A stretch of 64,000 bases of DNA from Pseudomonas alkylphenolica (GTDB lineage Bacteria; Pseudomonadota; Gammaproteobacteria; Pseudomonadales; Pseudomonadaceae). Position numbers and translations under genes: made by a program. The notes under the pieces are model-generated. The model saw only the letters and a list, made by a program, of their open reading frames with translations, was not told the origin of the DNA and searched no databases. Position 1 is the first letter of the stretch; each line of letters opens with the position of its first letter. The stretch spans positions 239,589 through 303,588 of the forward strand of contig NZ_QJRG01000050.1 of NCBI RefSeq assembly GCF_004025535.1, written 5' to 3'. This document shows positions 7,503-16,698 of this stretch, in pieces.

Positions 7503-9248
7503 TTAGAAGAGCTTGAGGAAGTTGATGTAGAGCCGCGGCGCCTTGCCGTTGTCGTCATCCAGCTCTTCAGCCGACACCGAACGGGTCAGCGGGAAGGCGA
7601 TTTCCGGGGTGACGTAGGTGTCCTTGAACACCTGCAGGTGGGCGCCAAAACCGGCTGAGGACAAGCTTTGCGTAGTCTCCCAGCTGGGGGCTTCACTCCA
7701 CACCTTGCCGAAGTCCCAGAAGGCGTAGTACTGGGTCGGAATGGCATAACCCTTCATGGCGTGGATGCGGTTGTATTGCAGCTCGGTTTTCAGCGCAAAG
7801 CCACGGTCACCGGTGATCTCCGAAGGGTCGTAGCCACGCCCGAACTCACTGCCGCCCACGCCGAACTGTTCCGGCGACAGCAGCGCCTGGCCAAAGGACG
7901 TTTGCGCAGTGGCGGCCAGGTACAGGTTCAAACCGTCCATCAGGCGGCTCAGGTCCTGCAAGCGTTGAGCATCGAGCTGCAGTTTGGTGAAGTCGGTTTC
8001 GCCACCTGCGCGTGAAGGGTTCTGCCGACTTTCGTTACTCGCACCCATGATCGACAAACCCTGGCTCAGCTCGGCCTTGGCCAGGTTCCTGCCGCCATAG
8101 CTGTCAATGAAGTCGTAGCTTGCGCCCAGGCGCACGGCACGTATGCGGTCGTCGCTTGACGGCGAGTGGTGCGGGTCGTCGAAATACTCGGACTTGCCGT
8201 TGTAATAGGTAAAGGCAGCCGAGGTCTTGAAGGTTTCGTCGCGCTGACGTATCCACGGCCGGGTGATGCGCACCGCCAGGGTGTCGCCGGAACTGTTGGC
8301 GTTGAGAAACGAGTAGGTATCGGCGTTGCCGTCGTTGTGCTGGGCGAGCAGGCTGAGGACATCGCCCTGGCTGCCCACGGGCAATTCATACTGGCCTTCG
8401 AAAAAGGTCATCTTGTCGCCTTCGACAGATTTGCCGGCACGAATGCCCAGATGATCGCCGCGACCGGTAAGGTCGTTGATGCCGATGCCGCCGTAGACCT
8501 GCCAGGGCCCGAAGTAGCGGCTGTCGCGGTTATCGAAACCGATAAAGCCTTCGTACTTGCGCTGGGTGTTTTCCACCGCAAGATCAGTCCCGGCTTCCAC
8601 GGGCGAGGCCTTGAGGGTGCCGCGACTGTCGTTGCCCGAAACATCATTCATCAGCAGCAGGTTACGCTCCAGCGTGGCACTGGTCGGCGGGACTTCCTGA
8701 CGGATGTTGTCGGCGTAGCGTTCCAGTGCCTGGTTGCTTGGGCCGCTGAAGGCAACCTGGTTGATCTTGCCTTCGAACACCTGGATGGTCAGGTTGCCGC
8801 CTTCCAGGCGTTGCTGCGGCACGAACGCCTTGGCCAGCAGGAAGCCCGCCTTGCGGTAGCGTTGGGTGATGGTGTCGATCACCGCATTGATTTCGCCGAG
8901 GTTGACACGGTTGCCTTCCAGGCGCGCCACCACCGGGTTGAATGTACCCGGGGGGTAGCTGGTCACACCGATCAACGTCACCTTGTTGACCTTGAAACGC
9001 GGCATGTCGGCTGGCAGCGCGGTCATTTCCCTGGGCATTTCCTCCAGTTGCGGGGTCACCGAGGTTGCCGGCAGTTGCAGGGTTTCGGGCATTTGCGTTG
9101 CAGAGGTGCGTGCGCCGCTACGGTCGGGCACTTCGACCCGGCCGGGGTTCAGTTGTCCCAGCGGCGCGGCCTGTACCTGTGCTGCCAGCAACAGGCCAGA
9201 GAATACTGCCACCGCCAGGCGGGTCAAGCGTGAGGGATGGATGTTCAT
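7503..9248 (-). CDS. TpsB outer-membrane transporter (ShlB/FhaC/HecB family)
   Basis: This 581-residue Omp85-superfamily protein has a signal peptide ending near QVQA, a POTRA region (about residues 85-220, including PRFKVNKVTLIGV and the FEGKI turn) and a 16-strand beta barrel with a terminal Phe. The loop-6 signature appears as FGRGYDPSEITGDRG near residue 470. It secretes the partner TpsA exoprotein across the outer membrane by recognising its N-terminal TPS domain. The start codon lies two bases after the tpsA stop and its GGAGG is inside the last tpsA codons, so the pair is coupled. The order tpsA then tpsB is the reverse of many two-partner loci. Confidence 0.92.
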   Translation of the reverse strand: MNIHPSRLTRLAVAVFSGLLLAAQVQAAPLGQLNPGRVEVPDRSGARTSATQMPETLQLPATSVTPQLEEMPREMTALPADMPRFKVNKVTLIGVTSYPPGTFNPVVARLEGNRVNLGEINAVIDTITQRYRKAGFLLAKAFVPQQRLEGGNLTIQVFEGKINQVAFSGPSNQALERYADNIRQEVPPTSATLERNLLLMNDVSGNDSRGTLKASPVEAGTDLAVENTQRKYEGFIGFDNRDSRYFGPWQVYGGIGINDLTGRGDHLGIRAGKSVEGDKMTFFEGQYELPVGSQGDVLSLLAQHNDGNADTYSFLNANSSGDTLAVRITRPWIRQRDETFKTSAAFTYYNGKSEYFDDPHHSPSSDDRIRAVRLGASYDFIDSYGGRNLAKAELSQGLSIMGASNESRQNPSRAGGETDFTKLQLDAQRLQDLSRLMDGLNLYLAATAQTSFGQALLSPEQFGVGGSEFGRGYDPSEITGDRGFALKTELQYNRIHAMKGYAIPTQYYAFWDFGKVWSEAPSWETTQSLSSAGFGAHLQVFKDTYVTPEIAFPLTRSVSAEELDDDNGKAPRLYINFLKLF

Positions 9249-9250
9249 GA

Positions 9251-12200
9251 TTATTTACCTCCCTGTTCGGGCGCCTGCAGGTCATGGGGAATGACGCTGC
9301 GATTCCAGTCCGGGACGATGAACTTGCCGTCTTTGAAGTGGCTGTTGGCGTAATCCAGCACGTCCTGGATATCCGGGACGGTGCTGCTGGCGTCACCATA
9401 GGCGCGTGGTTTACAGATCAGTTGCACGGCATAGGTGCGGGCCACCGCCGGAGTAACCGAGTAGTTGGCGGACACGGCCGAGGGGGATTCCAGCGCCGTG
9501 CAGCGGGTGTTGCCCGGCGACTGCGCAGTAACGGGCACGATCTGGCGTACCGCGTTGGGTACCGGCTCGACAGGTAGCGGGCCGACCGGTGCAGGTTCAA
9601 TGGGTAACGGTTCAATCGGCGCCAGCGGGCCGGTGATGGTCAGGGTGCCGTCGTGGAAGGTCACGGTGTAGTTCGTACCGGCTTGATAGGCCTGCCCCTG
9701 ACCAATGCCATAGGCGCCTATGGCTTCGCCGGGGGCGCGTACCAGCGAGCCCTGGGCGATAGCTGCCGTGTCGCCGTTTTTCAGGCCGCTGACCTGGTAG
9801 GTCAGTTGCGGGTCGACAGCACCGAGGACCTTGGATTTACTGTCAGCGTGGACGTCAAGTGGCGCCGGGGTAACCTGCAGGTTGCCTTCCTTGAACACCA
9901 TCGTGTAGTTGCCGCTGCTCAACACGACATTGCCCTGGGTGATGGCATAGCCGCTGTCCCTGACATTTTCTCCTGATTGTCGATCCAGCGAGCCCGCGAC
10001 TACGGCCGATGCGCTGTCGCCGTGCTTGAGCCCTTGCACCGAATAGGTCAGCAGGGGATCAAGATCACCGTAGACCTTGGTCTGGTGATCGGCGGTCACC
10101 GTCAGCTCGGCGGGCGTAATCGCCAACTGACCGTCGTTGAAGGTCAGAATGTAGTTGCCACCTTTGCCGCCATTGAGGCCCAGATCGCCCTGGTTCACGG
10201 TGTAGCGGCCGACATTTTCACCGCTGTCACGCTGTACGGCGCCACCATTGAGGACGTCTGCGGCGCTGTCACCATTGACCAGGCCGTTAACCCGGTAGGT
10301 GAGGCCCGGGTCGACTTCGCCATACACCTTGGAATGGTCGCCGGCATCGATTTGCAGCGCGGCGGGGGTGATGGTAAGTACGCCGTCCTGGAAGTTGAGG
10401 ATGTAGTTCTGGCTGGTGCTGACCAGGTCAACGTTGCCGATGGCATAGCCACCCGCTTTTACATCTTCGCCGGCTTCGCGTTGCAAGCCGCCGTTATTGA
10501 GTACGGCGTCCTGCTGGTCGCCACGTTTGAGCCCGGACACCTGATAACTCAGTGCGGGATCGACTTGCCCATAGACCTTGGTTTTGTCGTCGGCACGCAC
10601 CAGCAGGGTAGCGGGGGTAATGGTGAAGGTGCCTGCCTGATAGCTGAGGATGTAGTTCTGGCCCTTGCCCTGGTTGAGCCCGATCGAGCCTTGATCGATG
10701 TTGTAGCCACCGGCCACGACATCTTCACCCGCCTGACGCTGCAAGGCACCGCTGTTGAGCACATCGCCGGCCTGGTCCTGGCCTTTGAGGCCGCCGAGTT
10801 GGTAGCCGAGCGATGGGTCCAGATCACCATAGACCTTGCCGTTGTTATCGGCGGTGAGGGTGAGGGCGGCCGGGGTAATGGTCAGTTTGCCTTCGATGAA
10901 CTGCAGGACGTAGTTACTGCCCTGATCGTTGTTCAGGCCGATGCTGCCTTGATTGATGCTGTAGCCAGGTGTGCGGACGTCTTCGCCCGCTTCACGGCCA
11001 AGGCTGCCGTTATTGAGAACCGAAGCGGCGGTGTCGCCGTTCTTCAGCCCTGAAAGCACATGTGTGAGTGCCGGGTCGGCGTCGCCGTAGACTTTCGACT
11101 TGTCTTGCGCCTGTAGCGTGACTGTCGCAGGGGAGATCTGCAGCTTGCCGTCGACATATTTCAGGGTGTAGTTGCCGCCCAGGCCATTGTTGAGCGCCAG
11201 TGCACCCTGATTGATGCCGTAGTGGCCGACATTCTCACCCGCTTGACGGGCAAGCGCGCCCTGCAGCAGGTCGGCGCCGTTGTGACCGAGTTTTGCCCCG
11301 GACACGCCATAATCCAGTGCCGGATCGCTGTCACCGTAGGTCTTGCCTTTGTCGTTGGCAGTGACGGTCAGTTGCGCGGGCGTGACCGTCAGGGTGGCGG
11401 GGTTGTTCTGCAGGGTGTAGCGCTGCTGGGCGAACGCGTCGCCACTCAAACCACCCTTGATGGCGTAGTCGCCAACATTGGATTGCGCGTCGGCTGCCGT
11501 GGCAGGCGAAGATTGGGTCACACCAGACCTGCCGAGCTGGGCGTCCACGTAGTGGTCGATGCCGCGCACCTGTTCGGTGGTGGCACCGCTGTACTGGATG
11601 TTCTGGGTGAGGGCCGGGTTTGGCTCGCCATACTCACGACTGACGTTATCAGGGATGGCGATGACGCCCGCCTTGTTGCCAGCGATCGTGACGTTGGTGT
11701 CGCTCTTGTCCTGGGTAGACAGAAACTGCATCCGCGCCGTTTCGAACAGGTTTTGCTGAGTGACCGGCTTGCCATCGGTGGTTTGAACCCAGGGTTTATC
11801 GTCGGCGAGCCAGCCAATCCTGGCCAGTACTGCGTCGGTTTCACTCTGCAGCTTGAATATCAGCTGCTGGGATGTGTCGGTGGAGGGTTTGTACTGGATC
11901 TCCTGCTGGTTGGCCGCCCCCGGGATGTACTCGCTATCAACGCCCCAGTAGTTTTCGAAGTACTGGTTCTTGACACCGACAGCAAGTGTTCCGCCAACAG
12001 GGCTGAGGGAAAAGCCCACCGGTACATCGACGGTAACGCCGTTTCTGGTGACGATGGGTGCATTGACGTCAGCGGGGTTCGGTTTGAACTGCCAGAGTGC
12101 ATTGTCAGTGTCGCGAAAACTGATGCCGTAAATCAGGTAGTCGGAGCTGTCCAGGTAGCGCAGTACATCGGCCTGGGGAATCTCGTTGCCGTTCTCGTCA

Positions 12201-14293
12201 TGAAAGTTCAGCGCCTCGAACACCACGTAGTCGAACGTCTGGCCGTTGCCAGGGCTCAGGGTTACCGTCCGGTCTGTTTCGTTGTTGCCAATGACCACCT
12301 GCGTACCGACCTGGGTCAGGGCATAGGCTTTGACGCCGCTGAGGGTTTCGCCGGTCAACGGCGCGGTAATGGTTTTGCTGGTGTCTGGCCCGTTGCCGGT
12401 GGCGTTGGTCTGGCTGAAGGTAAAGATGCCGTTGCTGGCCTTGCCCGCCAGCTCGCCGGCGAAGTTCAGCCCGCTGTCCATTCTCACGCTTGCGCCTTCA
12501 AGCGCCACCTTGCTGCCGATCAGGGCGGTGTTTGCCTGCTGGAAAATGGACGCGGTGTTGGCGGTCTTGAGCCAGGCGATACCTGAGCCGACGTCGATGA
12601 TCGCGCGCTGGCCGTAAGCGGCGTCACCACTGCTGCCGTTCGGGGCGTTGTCGATCAGGCGGATGTCACCGGTCGCGCTGATATACAGGTTGCCGTCCTT
12701 GAGCAGGATCGGCGCCTTGATGTTGACCGCACCATTGGCATGGCTCTTGTCGTTGCCATCGAAGGTGCTGATCAAGCCGGCATTGCCTGCACCGATCAGG
12801 GCCAGGGTAGAGGTGCTGACACGACCGTCGTTGTTGACCGTTGCAAGGTTGGTGGCAATGATCGGCGCATTGACGTTGAGGGTCTCGGTGGCCTGGATCA
12901 CCACATTGCCTTGCGCCAGGCCATTGACCACGGCACTGGCCGCCACCGAACCGCTGCCCAGGTTATCGTCGCCGGTTGCGCTGATGTTCACGGTTTGCGG
13001 GTCGAGTAACCAGGTGCCGCTGGCCTTTGCGCCCCGGGTATTGACGTTGGCGTCTGCGGTCACCGTCAGGTGCTTGCCCGACGTTTCCACCACGCCGCCG
13101 TTGGCTTTGCCGGTGGCGGAGGCAGAGCCGGCAAAATGCGTCGAGCCATCGCTCCAGACAACGATCCGCCCACCGTCGGTTGTGCCGTCAGCCTTGAGCG
13201 CCGCACCCTTGGCGACATGGGTGGTTTTGGCTGCAGGCTCAGCGCCCTTGCCCTGAAAGCTGCCGCCGACCAGCACCTTGCCACCTGCACCCTGGGTGCC
13301 GGAAGCATCGATTCTGGCGCTGCCAGCCACATTCACGGCATCGCCCAGCACCTTGATCGAACCACCGTTGCTGCCTTTGGCGCTGAGGTTGCCGGTGACG
13401 TTGGTTTGCGCAGCGCTGCCCAGCACAATGGTGCCGCCATCATTGCTGACCGAGTCGGCATTTACATTGCCGCCCAGGTTGATGACCGAATCCAGGTGTT
13501 TGGCGGCGCGCTGAGCGCTCATGCTCACCACGCCGCCCGCGACGTCGATTTCGCCGCTGTTATGGACGCCACCGGTGACGTCGGCATTGACGCTGCCAGG
13601 CTCCCCCGGGTTGCCACTGACGGCGATGTTGAGCAGCCCGTCACCGTGGAAATCAAGGGTTGCCTGCGGGCCGGTGGCCAGCTGCACAGTGCCTTTTCTG
13701 GCCTGAATGACACCTGCGTTGGACACCTGGGCGCCGAGCAGCGCAACCATACCGTTGTCGTGAACGGTGATGCGACCCTGGTTGGTGACCGAACCGGTCA
13801 GTTGAATATCCAGCTTGCCGGTGGCTGCGAATTGCCTGGCCTGTTCTTCAGTGAGAAAACCGGCACTGGCGATCAGCGCACTGGAGGCGATGTGAGCATT
13901 CGGGCCGACCCACACGCCGTTGGGGTTGACCAGGATCAGCTGGCCATTGGACGTCACCGCGCCATAGATCTTCGACGGGTCGCTGCCCATCACGCGGTTA
14001 AGGGTGACCGACTTGCCGTCCGGCTGGTTGAAGGTGATCTTGTGGTCGGGGCCTACGTTGAAACTCTGCCAGTTGATCGCGGTACGCGCGCCGGAGGTGT
14101 TGACCTCCATCTGCTTGCCTTGCTGGTTGATCGTTGCCTGGCCACCGATTACCTGCCCGGCCTGTGGCAGGTCGGCAGCTGCGGCGCACGACACCGGTGC
14201 GGTGATGCCTGCGGTGGCCAGCGCGACGGCAACACACAGTGCGGTAAGGGTACCGCAGGGGTGTCCCAGCCCCGGTTTCGGATACGTGTACAT
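9251..14293 (-). CDS. TpsA exoprotein: filamentous haemagglutinin N-terminal domain with MBG repeats
   Basis: The 1680-residue secreted protein has an extended signal region (residues 1-40), then the TPS domain (about 45-190) containing NPNG in LILVNPNGVWVGP and the glycine-rich beta-helix start. Residues 190-470 continue as a parallel beta-helix (repeated VTG/NAGG/SGNG patterns). A middle region of unknown fold follows. Residues roughly 880-1560 hold eight MBG-type modules with a K-x-YGxxDPxLTY signature. The C-terminus is Pro-rich (IEPLPIEPAPVGPLPVEP) followed by about 90 residues with two Cys. There is no CDI-type VENN motif or C-terminal toxin. It is most likely an adhesin or biofilm matrix protein. 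Confidence 0.9.
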   Translation of the reverse strand: MYTYPKPGLGHPCGTLTALCVAVALATAGITAPVSCAAAADLPQAGQVIGGQATINQQGKQMEVNTSGARTAINWQSFNVGPDHKITFNQPDGKSVTLNRVMGSDPSKIYGAVTSNGQLILVNPNGVWVGPNAHIASSALIASAGFLTEEQARQFAATGKLDIQLTGSVTNQGRITVHDNGMVALLGAQVSNAGVIQARKGTVQLATGPQATLDFHGDGLLNIAVSGNPGEPGSVNADVTGGVHNSGEIDVAGGVVSMSAQRAAKHLDSVINLGGNVNADSVSNDGGTIVLGSAAQTNVTGNLSAKGSNGGSIKVLGDAVNVAGSARIDASGTQGAGGKVLVGGSFQGKGAEPAAKTTHVAKGAALKADGTTDGGRIVVWSDGSTHFAGSASATGKANGGVVETSGKHLTVTADANVNTRGAKASGTWLLDPQTVNISATGDDNLGSGSVAASAVVNGLAQGNVVIQATETLNVNAPIIATNLATVNNDGRVSTSTLALIGAGNAGLISTFDGNDKSHANGAVNIKAPILLKDGNLYISATGDIRLIDNAPNGSSGDAAYGQRAIIDVGSGIAWLKTANTASIFQQANTALIGSKVALEGASVRMDSGLNFAGELAGKASNGIFTFSQTNATGNGPDTSKTITAPLTGETLSGVKAYALTQVGTQVVIGNNETDRTVTLSPGNGQTFDYVVFEALNFHDENGNEIPQADVLRYLDSSDYLIYGISFRDTDNALWQFKPNPADVNAPIVTRNGVTVDVPVGFSLSPVGGTLAVGVKNQYFENYWGVDSEYIPGAANQQEIQYKPSTDTSQQLIFKLQSETDAVLARIGWLADDKPWVQTTDGKPVTQQNLFETARMQFLSTQDKSDTNVTIAGNKAGVIAIPDNVSREYGEPNPALTQNIQYSGATTEQVRGIDHYVDAQLGRSGVTQSSPATAADAQSNVGDYAIKGGLSGDAFAQQRYTLQNNPATLTVTPAQLTVTANDKGKTYGDSDPALDYGVSGAKLGHNGADLLQGALARQAGENVGHYGINQGALALNNGLGGNYTLKYVDGKLQISPATVTLQAQDKSKVYGDADPALTHVLSGLKNGDTAASVLNNGSLGREAGEDVRTPGYSINQGSIGLNNDQGSNYVLQFIEGKLTITPAALTLTADNNGKVYGDLDPSLGYQLGGLKGQDQAGDVLNSGALQRQAGEDVVAGGYNIDQGSIGLNQGKGQNYILSYQAGTFTITPATLLVRADDKTKVYGQVDPALSYQVSGLKRGDQQDAVLNNGGLQREAGEDVKAGGYAIGNVDLVSTSQNYILNFQDGVLTITPAALQIDAGDHSKVYGEVDPGLTYRVNGLVNGDSAADVLNGGAVQRDSGENVGRYTVNQGDLGLNGGKGGNYILTFNDGQLAITPAELTVTADHQTKVYGDLDPLLTYSVQGLKHGDSASAVVAGSLDRQSGENVRDSGYAITQGNVVLSSGNYTMVFKEGNLQVTPAPLDVHADSKSKVLGAVDPQLTYQVSGLKNGDTAAIAQGSLVRAPGEAIGAYGIGQGQAYQAGTNYTVTFHDGTLTITGPLAPIEPLPIEPAPVGPLPVEPVPNAVRQIVPVTAQSPGNTRCTALESPSAVSANYSVTPAVARTYAVQLICKPRAYGDASSTVPDIQDVLDYANSHFKDGKFIVPDWNRSVIPHDLQAPEQGGK
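9635..11400 (-). repeat. Tandem MBG modules within tpsA
   Basis: Seven consecutive units of about 80-85 codons (near 250 bp each) encode the pattern VTAD-KxKVYGxxDPxLTYxVxGLxxGD, then GExVxxxGYxIxQG, then NYxLxFxxGxLxITPA. An eighth, more diverged unit precedes them at about 11640-11400 (VSREYGEPNPALTQN). The units differ enough in DNA sequence that recent expansion looks unlikely, but the last unit (PLDVHADSKSKVLGAVD) has lost the Tyr. Such modules form extended rods in bacterial surface proteins. Confidence 0.8.
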
Positions 14294-14297
14294 GGTG

Positions 14298-14326
14298 TTT
14301 CTCCTAGAGGTATCAACTAGGAGAAA
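14298..14326 (-). promoter_or_regulatory. Perfect inverted repeat covering the tpsA ribosome binding site
   Basis: On the minus strand the leader reads TTTCTCCTAG, a nine-base spacer, then CTAGGAGAAA, four bases and the tpsA ATG. The ten-base arms are fully complementary. The GGAG Shine-Dalgarno lies inside the 3' arm, so the mRNA hairpin would mask ribosome entry. Whether the transcript starts upstream of the repeat is not visible from sequence; the arms could alternatively be a DNA operator. Confidence 0.6.
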
Positions 14327-14393
14327 TGATTGATCCGTACCCTGATCCGGGTAAGCGTGGGTTCACGCAACGCCTTGTAGTGCGTCCCTGATG

Positions 14394-16073
14394 TTAATGG
14401 GGTGGATGGGCGGCGGCGACAGGCACTTTCAACTTCACCTGTGCCTCGAAGCGTTGATCGTCATCTTCTGCTATGACCAGATCGCCTTGCAGCAGTGCGC
14501 TGATCTTTGTTGCCATGGCCAGATAAATAACTGGAGAGGCCCGCTGCTCGTTTGCAGTCATCGTGGCACTGACCTGCAGCGTCCAGTCCAGGAGCCCGGC
14601 GTCGCGTTCTATCGCGCTGGCCTGGATCGACACATGATTCGCGCCTTCGTGTTTGAGGTGGAGCATCAAGGCCTTGAGCAGGCTGGCGTAAGGTGTGGCG
14701 TCTATCCAGCCCCAGGGAGGCGGGGAGGCCTTGAGGAATGACCTGGGGGGCATAGCGTCGTCGGTCAGGGCTTTGAGGATATTCTCGGTGAGCGTGTTCA
14801 GGTCTTGTGCAAACGGGCTGTAGCGGACGTGCCCTTGCTCCAGGTCGACCATCTCGCCAACCATTCGCACGCTCTCGTCGATGCGCTCCAGCAGCCCGAG
14901 CAACGCGTGCTTGTCGTCACTGTGTTGGTGGCTGGCGACAATATCTCTGGCTTTGTTGATGTAGCCCGTAACTTCCTGCCCATGTTGTATCAGGTACGTA
15001 CCACGGCGACTGTAGATGGAGGAAAAATAGGCCAACTGATCGCGGAGCGCCTGTATCTGGTTTTCCTCTTCACCGATATCGATGAACGAGCAGAGCATGC
15101 CGACAAATTCACCATCTTCAGCCAGCACAGGGCAGCCACTGTGTTTGACCACGCGGCGCTCGCCGCGCAGGCTGACGACTACCACCATCATGTACGGGAT
15201 ACGGTTCTCTACCGCAGCACTGTAGGTTTTGCGTGCGTACTCCAGGTGCTCGGTATCGATAACGCCAATGTCGCATTGCCGGGCGTTGATCACCGACTCC
15301 AGCGTCAACCCGAGGTAGTCGAGGAAGGCTTGATTGGCGGCCACTATCCGGGCATCCGGTGCTCTGAGGCAAACAGGAAAGGGGACCTTGTCGAGCAGGG
15401 TGTTGAAGTTCAGGTCTGCTGCTGACAATGAGGCGTCGGCTGAATCCTTCGCTCCGGCCTTTTTCTCCAGCAGCCCCCGGTTGGCAGCGACTTGAAGCAG
15501 GTCGACCAGCGAGTGGGTCCCCGTTTTTTCCAGCAGCCTGGACTTGTAGGTGCTGACCGTACGGTCACTGATCGCCAGTTCCCCGGCGATCTGCTTGACC
15601 CGGTAACCCTCTGCCAGGTAATGCAGCACCGTGATCTCCCTGGCGGTCAATGGCGGGAGCGCGTTGTCGGTCGCCGTGCTGGTGCGCAACGCCGAAGCTT
15701 GAAAGTAGGTCTTGCCGTGCAGCACCTTGTTGACCGCATCGCTGAACGCTGAAGGCGAATCCGTTTTGTCGACGAATCCCGAAGCGCCCGCGGCGATGCA
15801 CAGTGGCTCGTAGGCTTCGGCAGGCAGGGCGGTGAACACCAGCAAACGGGTGGTGCCCTTGCGCGCAACAATGCGCTTGATCAGGTCCAGGCCTCCGAGC
15901 CTGGGCACCTCAAGGTCCAGAATGATCAGGTCTGGCGACTCACTGCGAGCCAGATCCAGCCCCACAAGCCCGTTGTTGGCCACACCTACTACGGTGTGGC
16001 CGGCCGAGGTCAGGGTCGACTCCATGCTGAGGGCATTGAGCGGGTGCGGATCGATGATAAGCACTGTTGCCAT
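14394..16073 (-). CDS. Response regulator with LuxR HTH, PAS and degenerate kinase-like C-terminus
   Basis: The 559-residue protein begins with a receiver domain (residues 1-120; phosphoacceptor Asp53 in IILDLEVP, conserved Thr in VFTALP and Lys in FVDKT). A LuxR-type helix-turn-helix follows (about 138-205, LTAREITVLHYLAEGYRVKQ). Residues about 225-345 form a PAS domain (PVCLRAPDARIVAANQAFLDYLG). The last 210 residues look like a HisKA/HATPase pair without the phosphorylatable His box or a usable N-box. YLAMATKISALLQGDLVI mimics the G-box to end region of kinases. It sits directly upstream of tpsA on the same strand, with a 100-base gap, suggesting it controls the adhesin system. DNA binding at an internal position, not the C-terminus, is unusual. 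Confidence 0.75.
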   Translation of the reverse strand: MATVLIIDPHPLNALSMESTLTSAGHTVVGVANNGLVGLDLARSESPDLIILDLEVPRLGGLDLIKRIVARKGTTRLLVFTALPAEAYEPLCIAAGASGFVDKTDSPSAFSDAVNKVLHGKTYFQASALRTSTATDNALPPLTAREITVLHYLAEGYRVKQIAGELAISDRTVSTYKSRLLEKTGTHSLVDLLQVAANRGLLEKKAGAKDSADASLSAADLNFNTLLDKVPFPVCLRAPDARIVAANQAFLDYLGLTLESVINARQCDIGVIDTEHLEYARKTYSAAVENRIPYMMVVVVSLRGERRVVKHSGCPVLAEDGEFVGMLCSFIDIGEEENQIQALRDQLAYFSSIYSRRGTYLIQHGQEVTGYINKARDIVASHQHSDDKHALLGLLERIDESVRMVGEMVDLEQGHVRYSPFAQDLNTLTENILKALTDDAMPPRSFLKASPPPWGWIDATPYASLLKALMLHLKHEGANHVSIQASAIERDAGLLDWTLQVSATMTANEQRASPVIYLAMATKISALLQGDLVIAEDDDQRFEAQVKLKVPVAAAHPPH

Positions 16074-16196
16074 GTCCCTGGCTACCTTGGTGATGGGCTT
16101 GAGCGTTGAGAATAGACGCTCAGGCAGCGCTCATCGTGCGGCACCGATAACTGCTGAAGGTGGTGGACATGGCGTATTAGCTAAGAGGATAGAACG

Positions 16197-16412
16197 TCAC
16201 TCGCCCCGTTTGTGGTCCTTTACCGTCGAGTGGTCATGGACGTGCATGGCCCAGTACAGGTTTTCCCGCTCAAGCTCTACCAGTGCTTCAGCCAGGCGGG
16301 CGTCCGCCTCACGCCAGCCATACCCTGCGATGCCGACGCCGCGAAGGACGTTGCGCGCCATGAGCCAGGCATGCCGGCCCTTTTTGTAGATCACATGGAA
16401 ATACCTGTTCAT
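16197..16412 (-). CDS. Small protein of unknown function
   Basis: This 71-residue frame is read from the second of two nearby ATGs. GGAG lies seven bases before ATG 16412 but only one base before ATG 16418. The protein is basic and aromatic at the N-terminus (MNRYFHVIYKKGRHAW) and acidic-helical in the middle (ADARLAEALVELERENLYW). It has no signal peptide or membrane segment, and no family is recognised. It lies upstream of the response regulator on the same strand with a 123-base gap, and is divergent from the MATE gene. Confidence 0.45.
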   Translation of the reverse strand: MNRYFHVIYKKGRHAWLMARNVLRGVGIAGYGWREADARLAEALVELERENLYWAMHVHDHSTVKDHKRGE

Positions 16413-16542
16413 CAACATTCTCCAGGCAGCGGCATAGTCGCCGTGTTGATGGCAATCATTGCGCTGGAAAAGGCTTCGACAAAATAGGGAAACAACGAAA
16501 CACCTGTAGTGGACGCACTACTGTGTGTTGAGCTGTAACGAA

Positions 16543-16558
16543 GAGTACATTTGTACTC
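16543..16558. promoter_or_regulatory. 16-bp perfect palindrome GAGTACA-TT-TGTACTC
   Basis: The site lies in the 286-base gap between the small gene ending upstream at 16412 and the MATE gene at 16699. It is 130 bases upstream of the first and 140 bases upstream of the second. The same arms flank AA instead of TT at 31376-31391, and a one-mismatch copy is at 63103-63118. It has operator-like dimensions. The half-site AGTAC is that described for LexA2-type boxes in P. putida, but no SOS gene is adjacent. Confidence 0.45.
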
Positions 16559-16698
16559 CTTTTGGTTGGGCGAGAGGCCGAAGCAGATATGCAAGCTGTG
16601 AATACTTGAAATTTCAACTGTTCATTTTACTGATGCCTTTTCCAGCGATCCAATGTAGGTCAATGCCCGAACAATAAAATGTACAAGGGGGGATAACC

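Noticed and set aside
9635..11400. CRISPR array or short tandem repeat
   Set aside because: The repeats are 250-bp coding modules with diverged DNA, not short identical repeats with spacers. No CRISPR was seen anywhere.
9251..14293. Contact-dependent inhibition (CDI) system
   Set aside because: There is no VENN-type motif, no C-terminal toxin domain and no immunity gene; the C-terminus is Pro-rich with MBG repeats before it.
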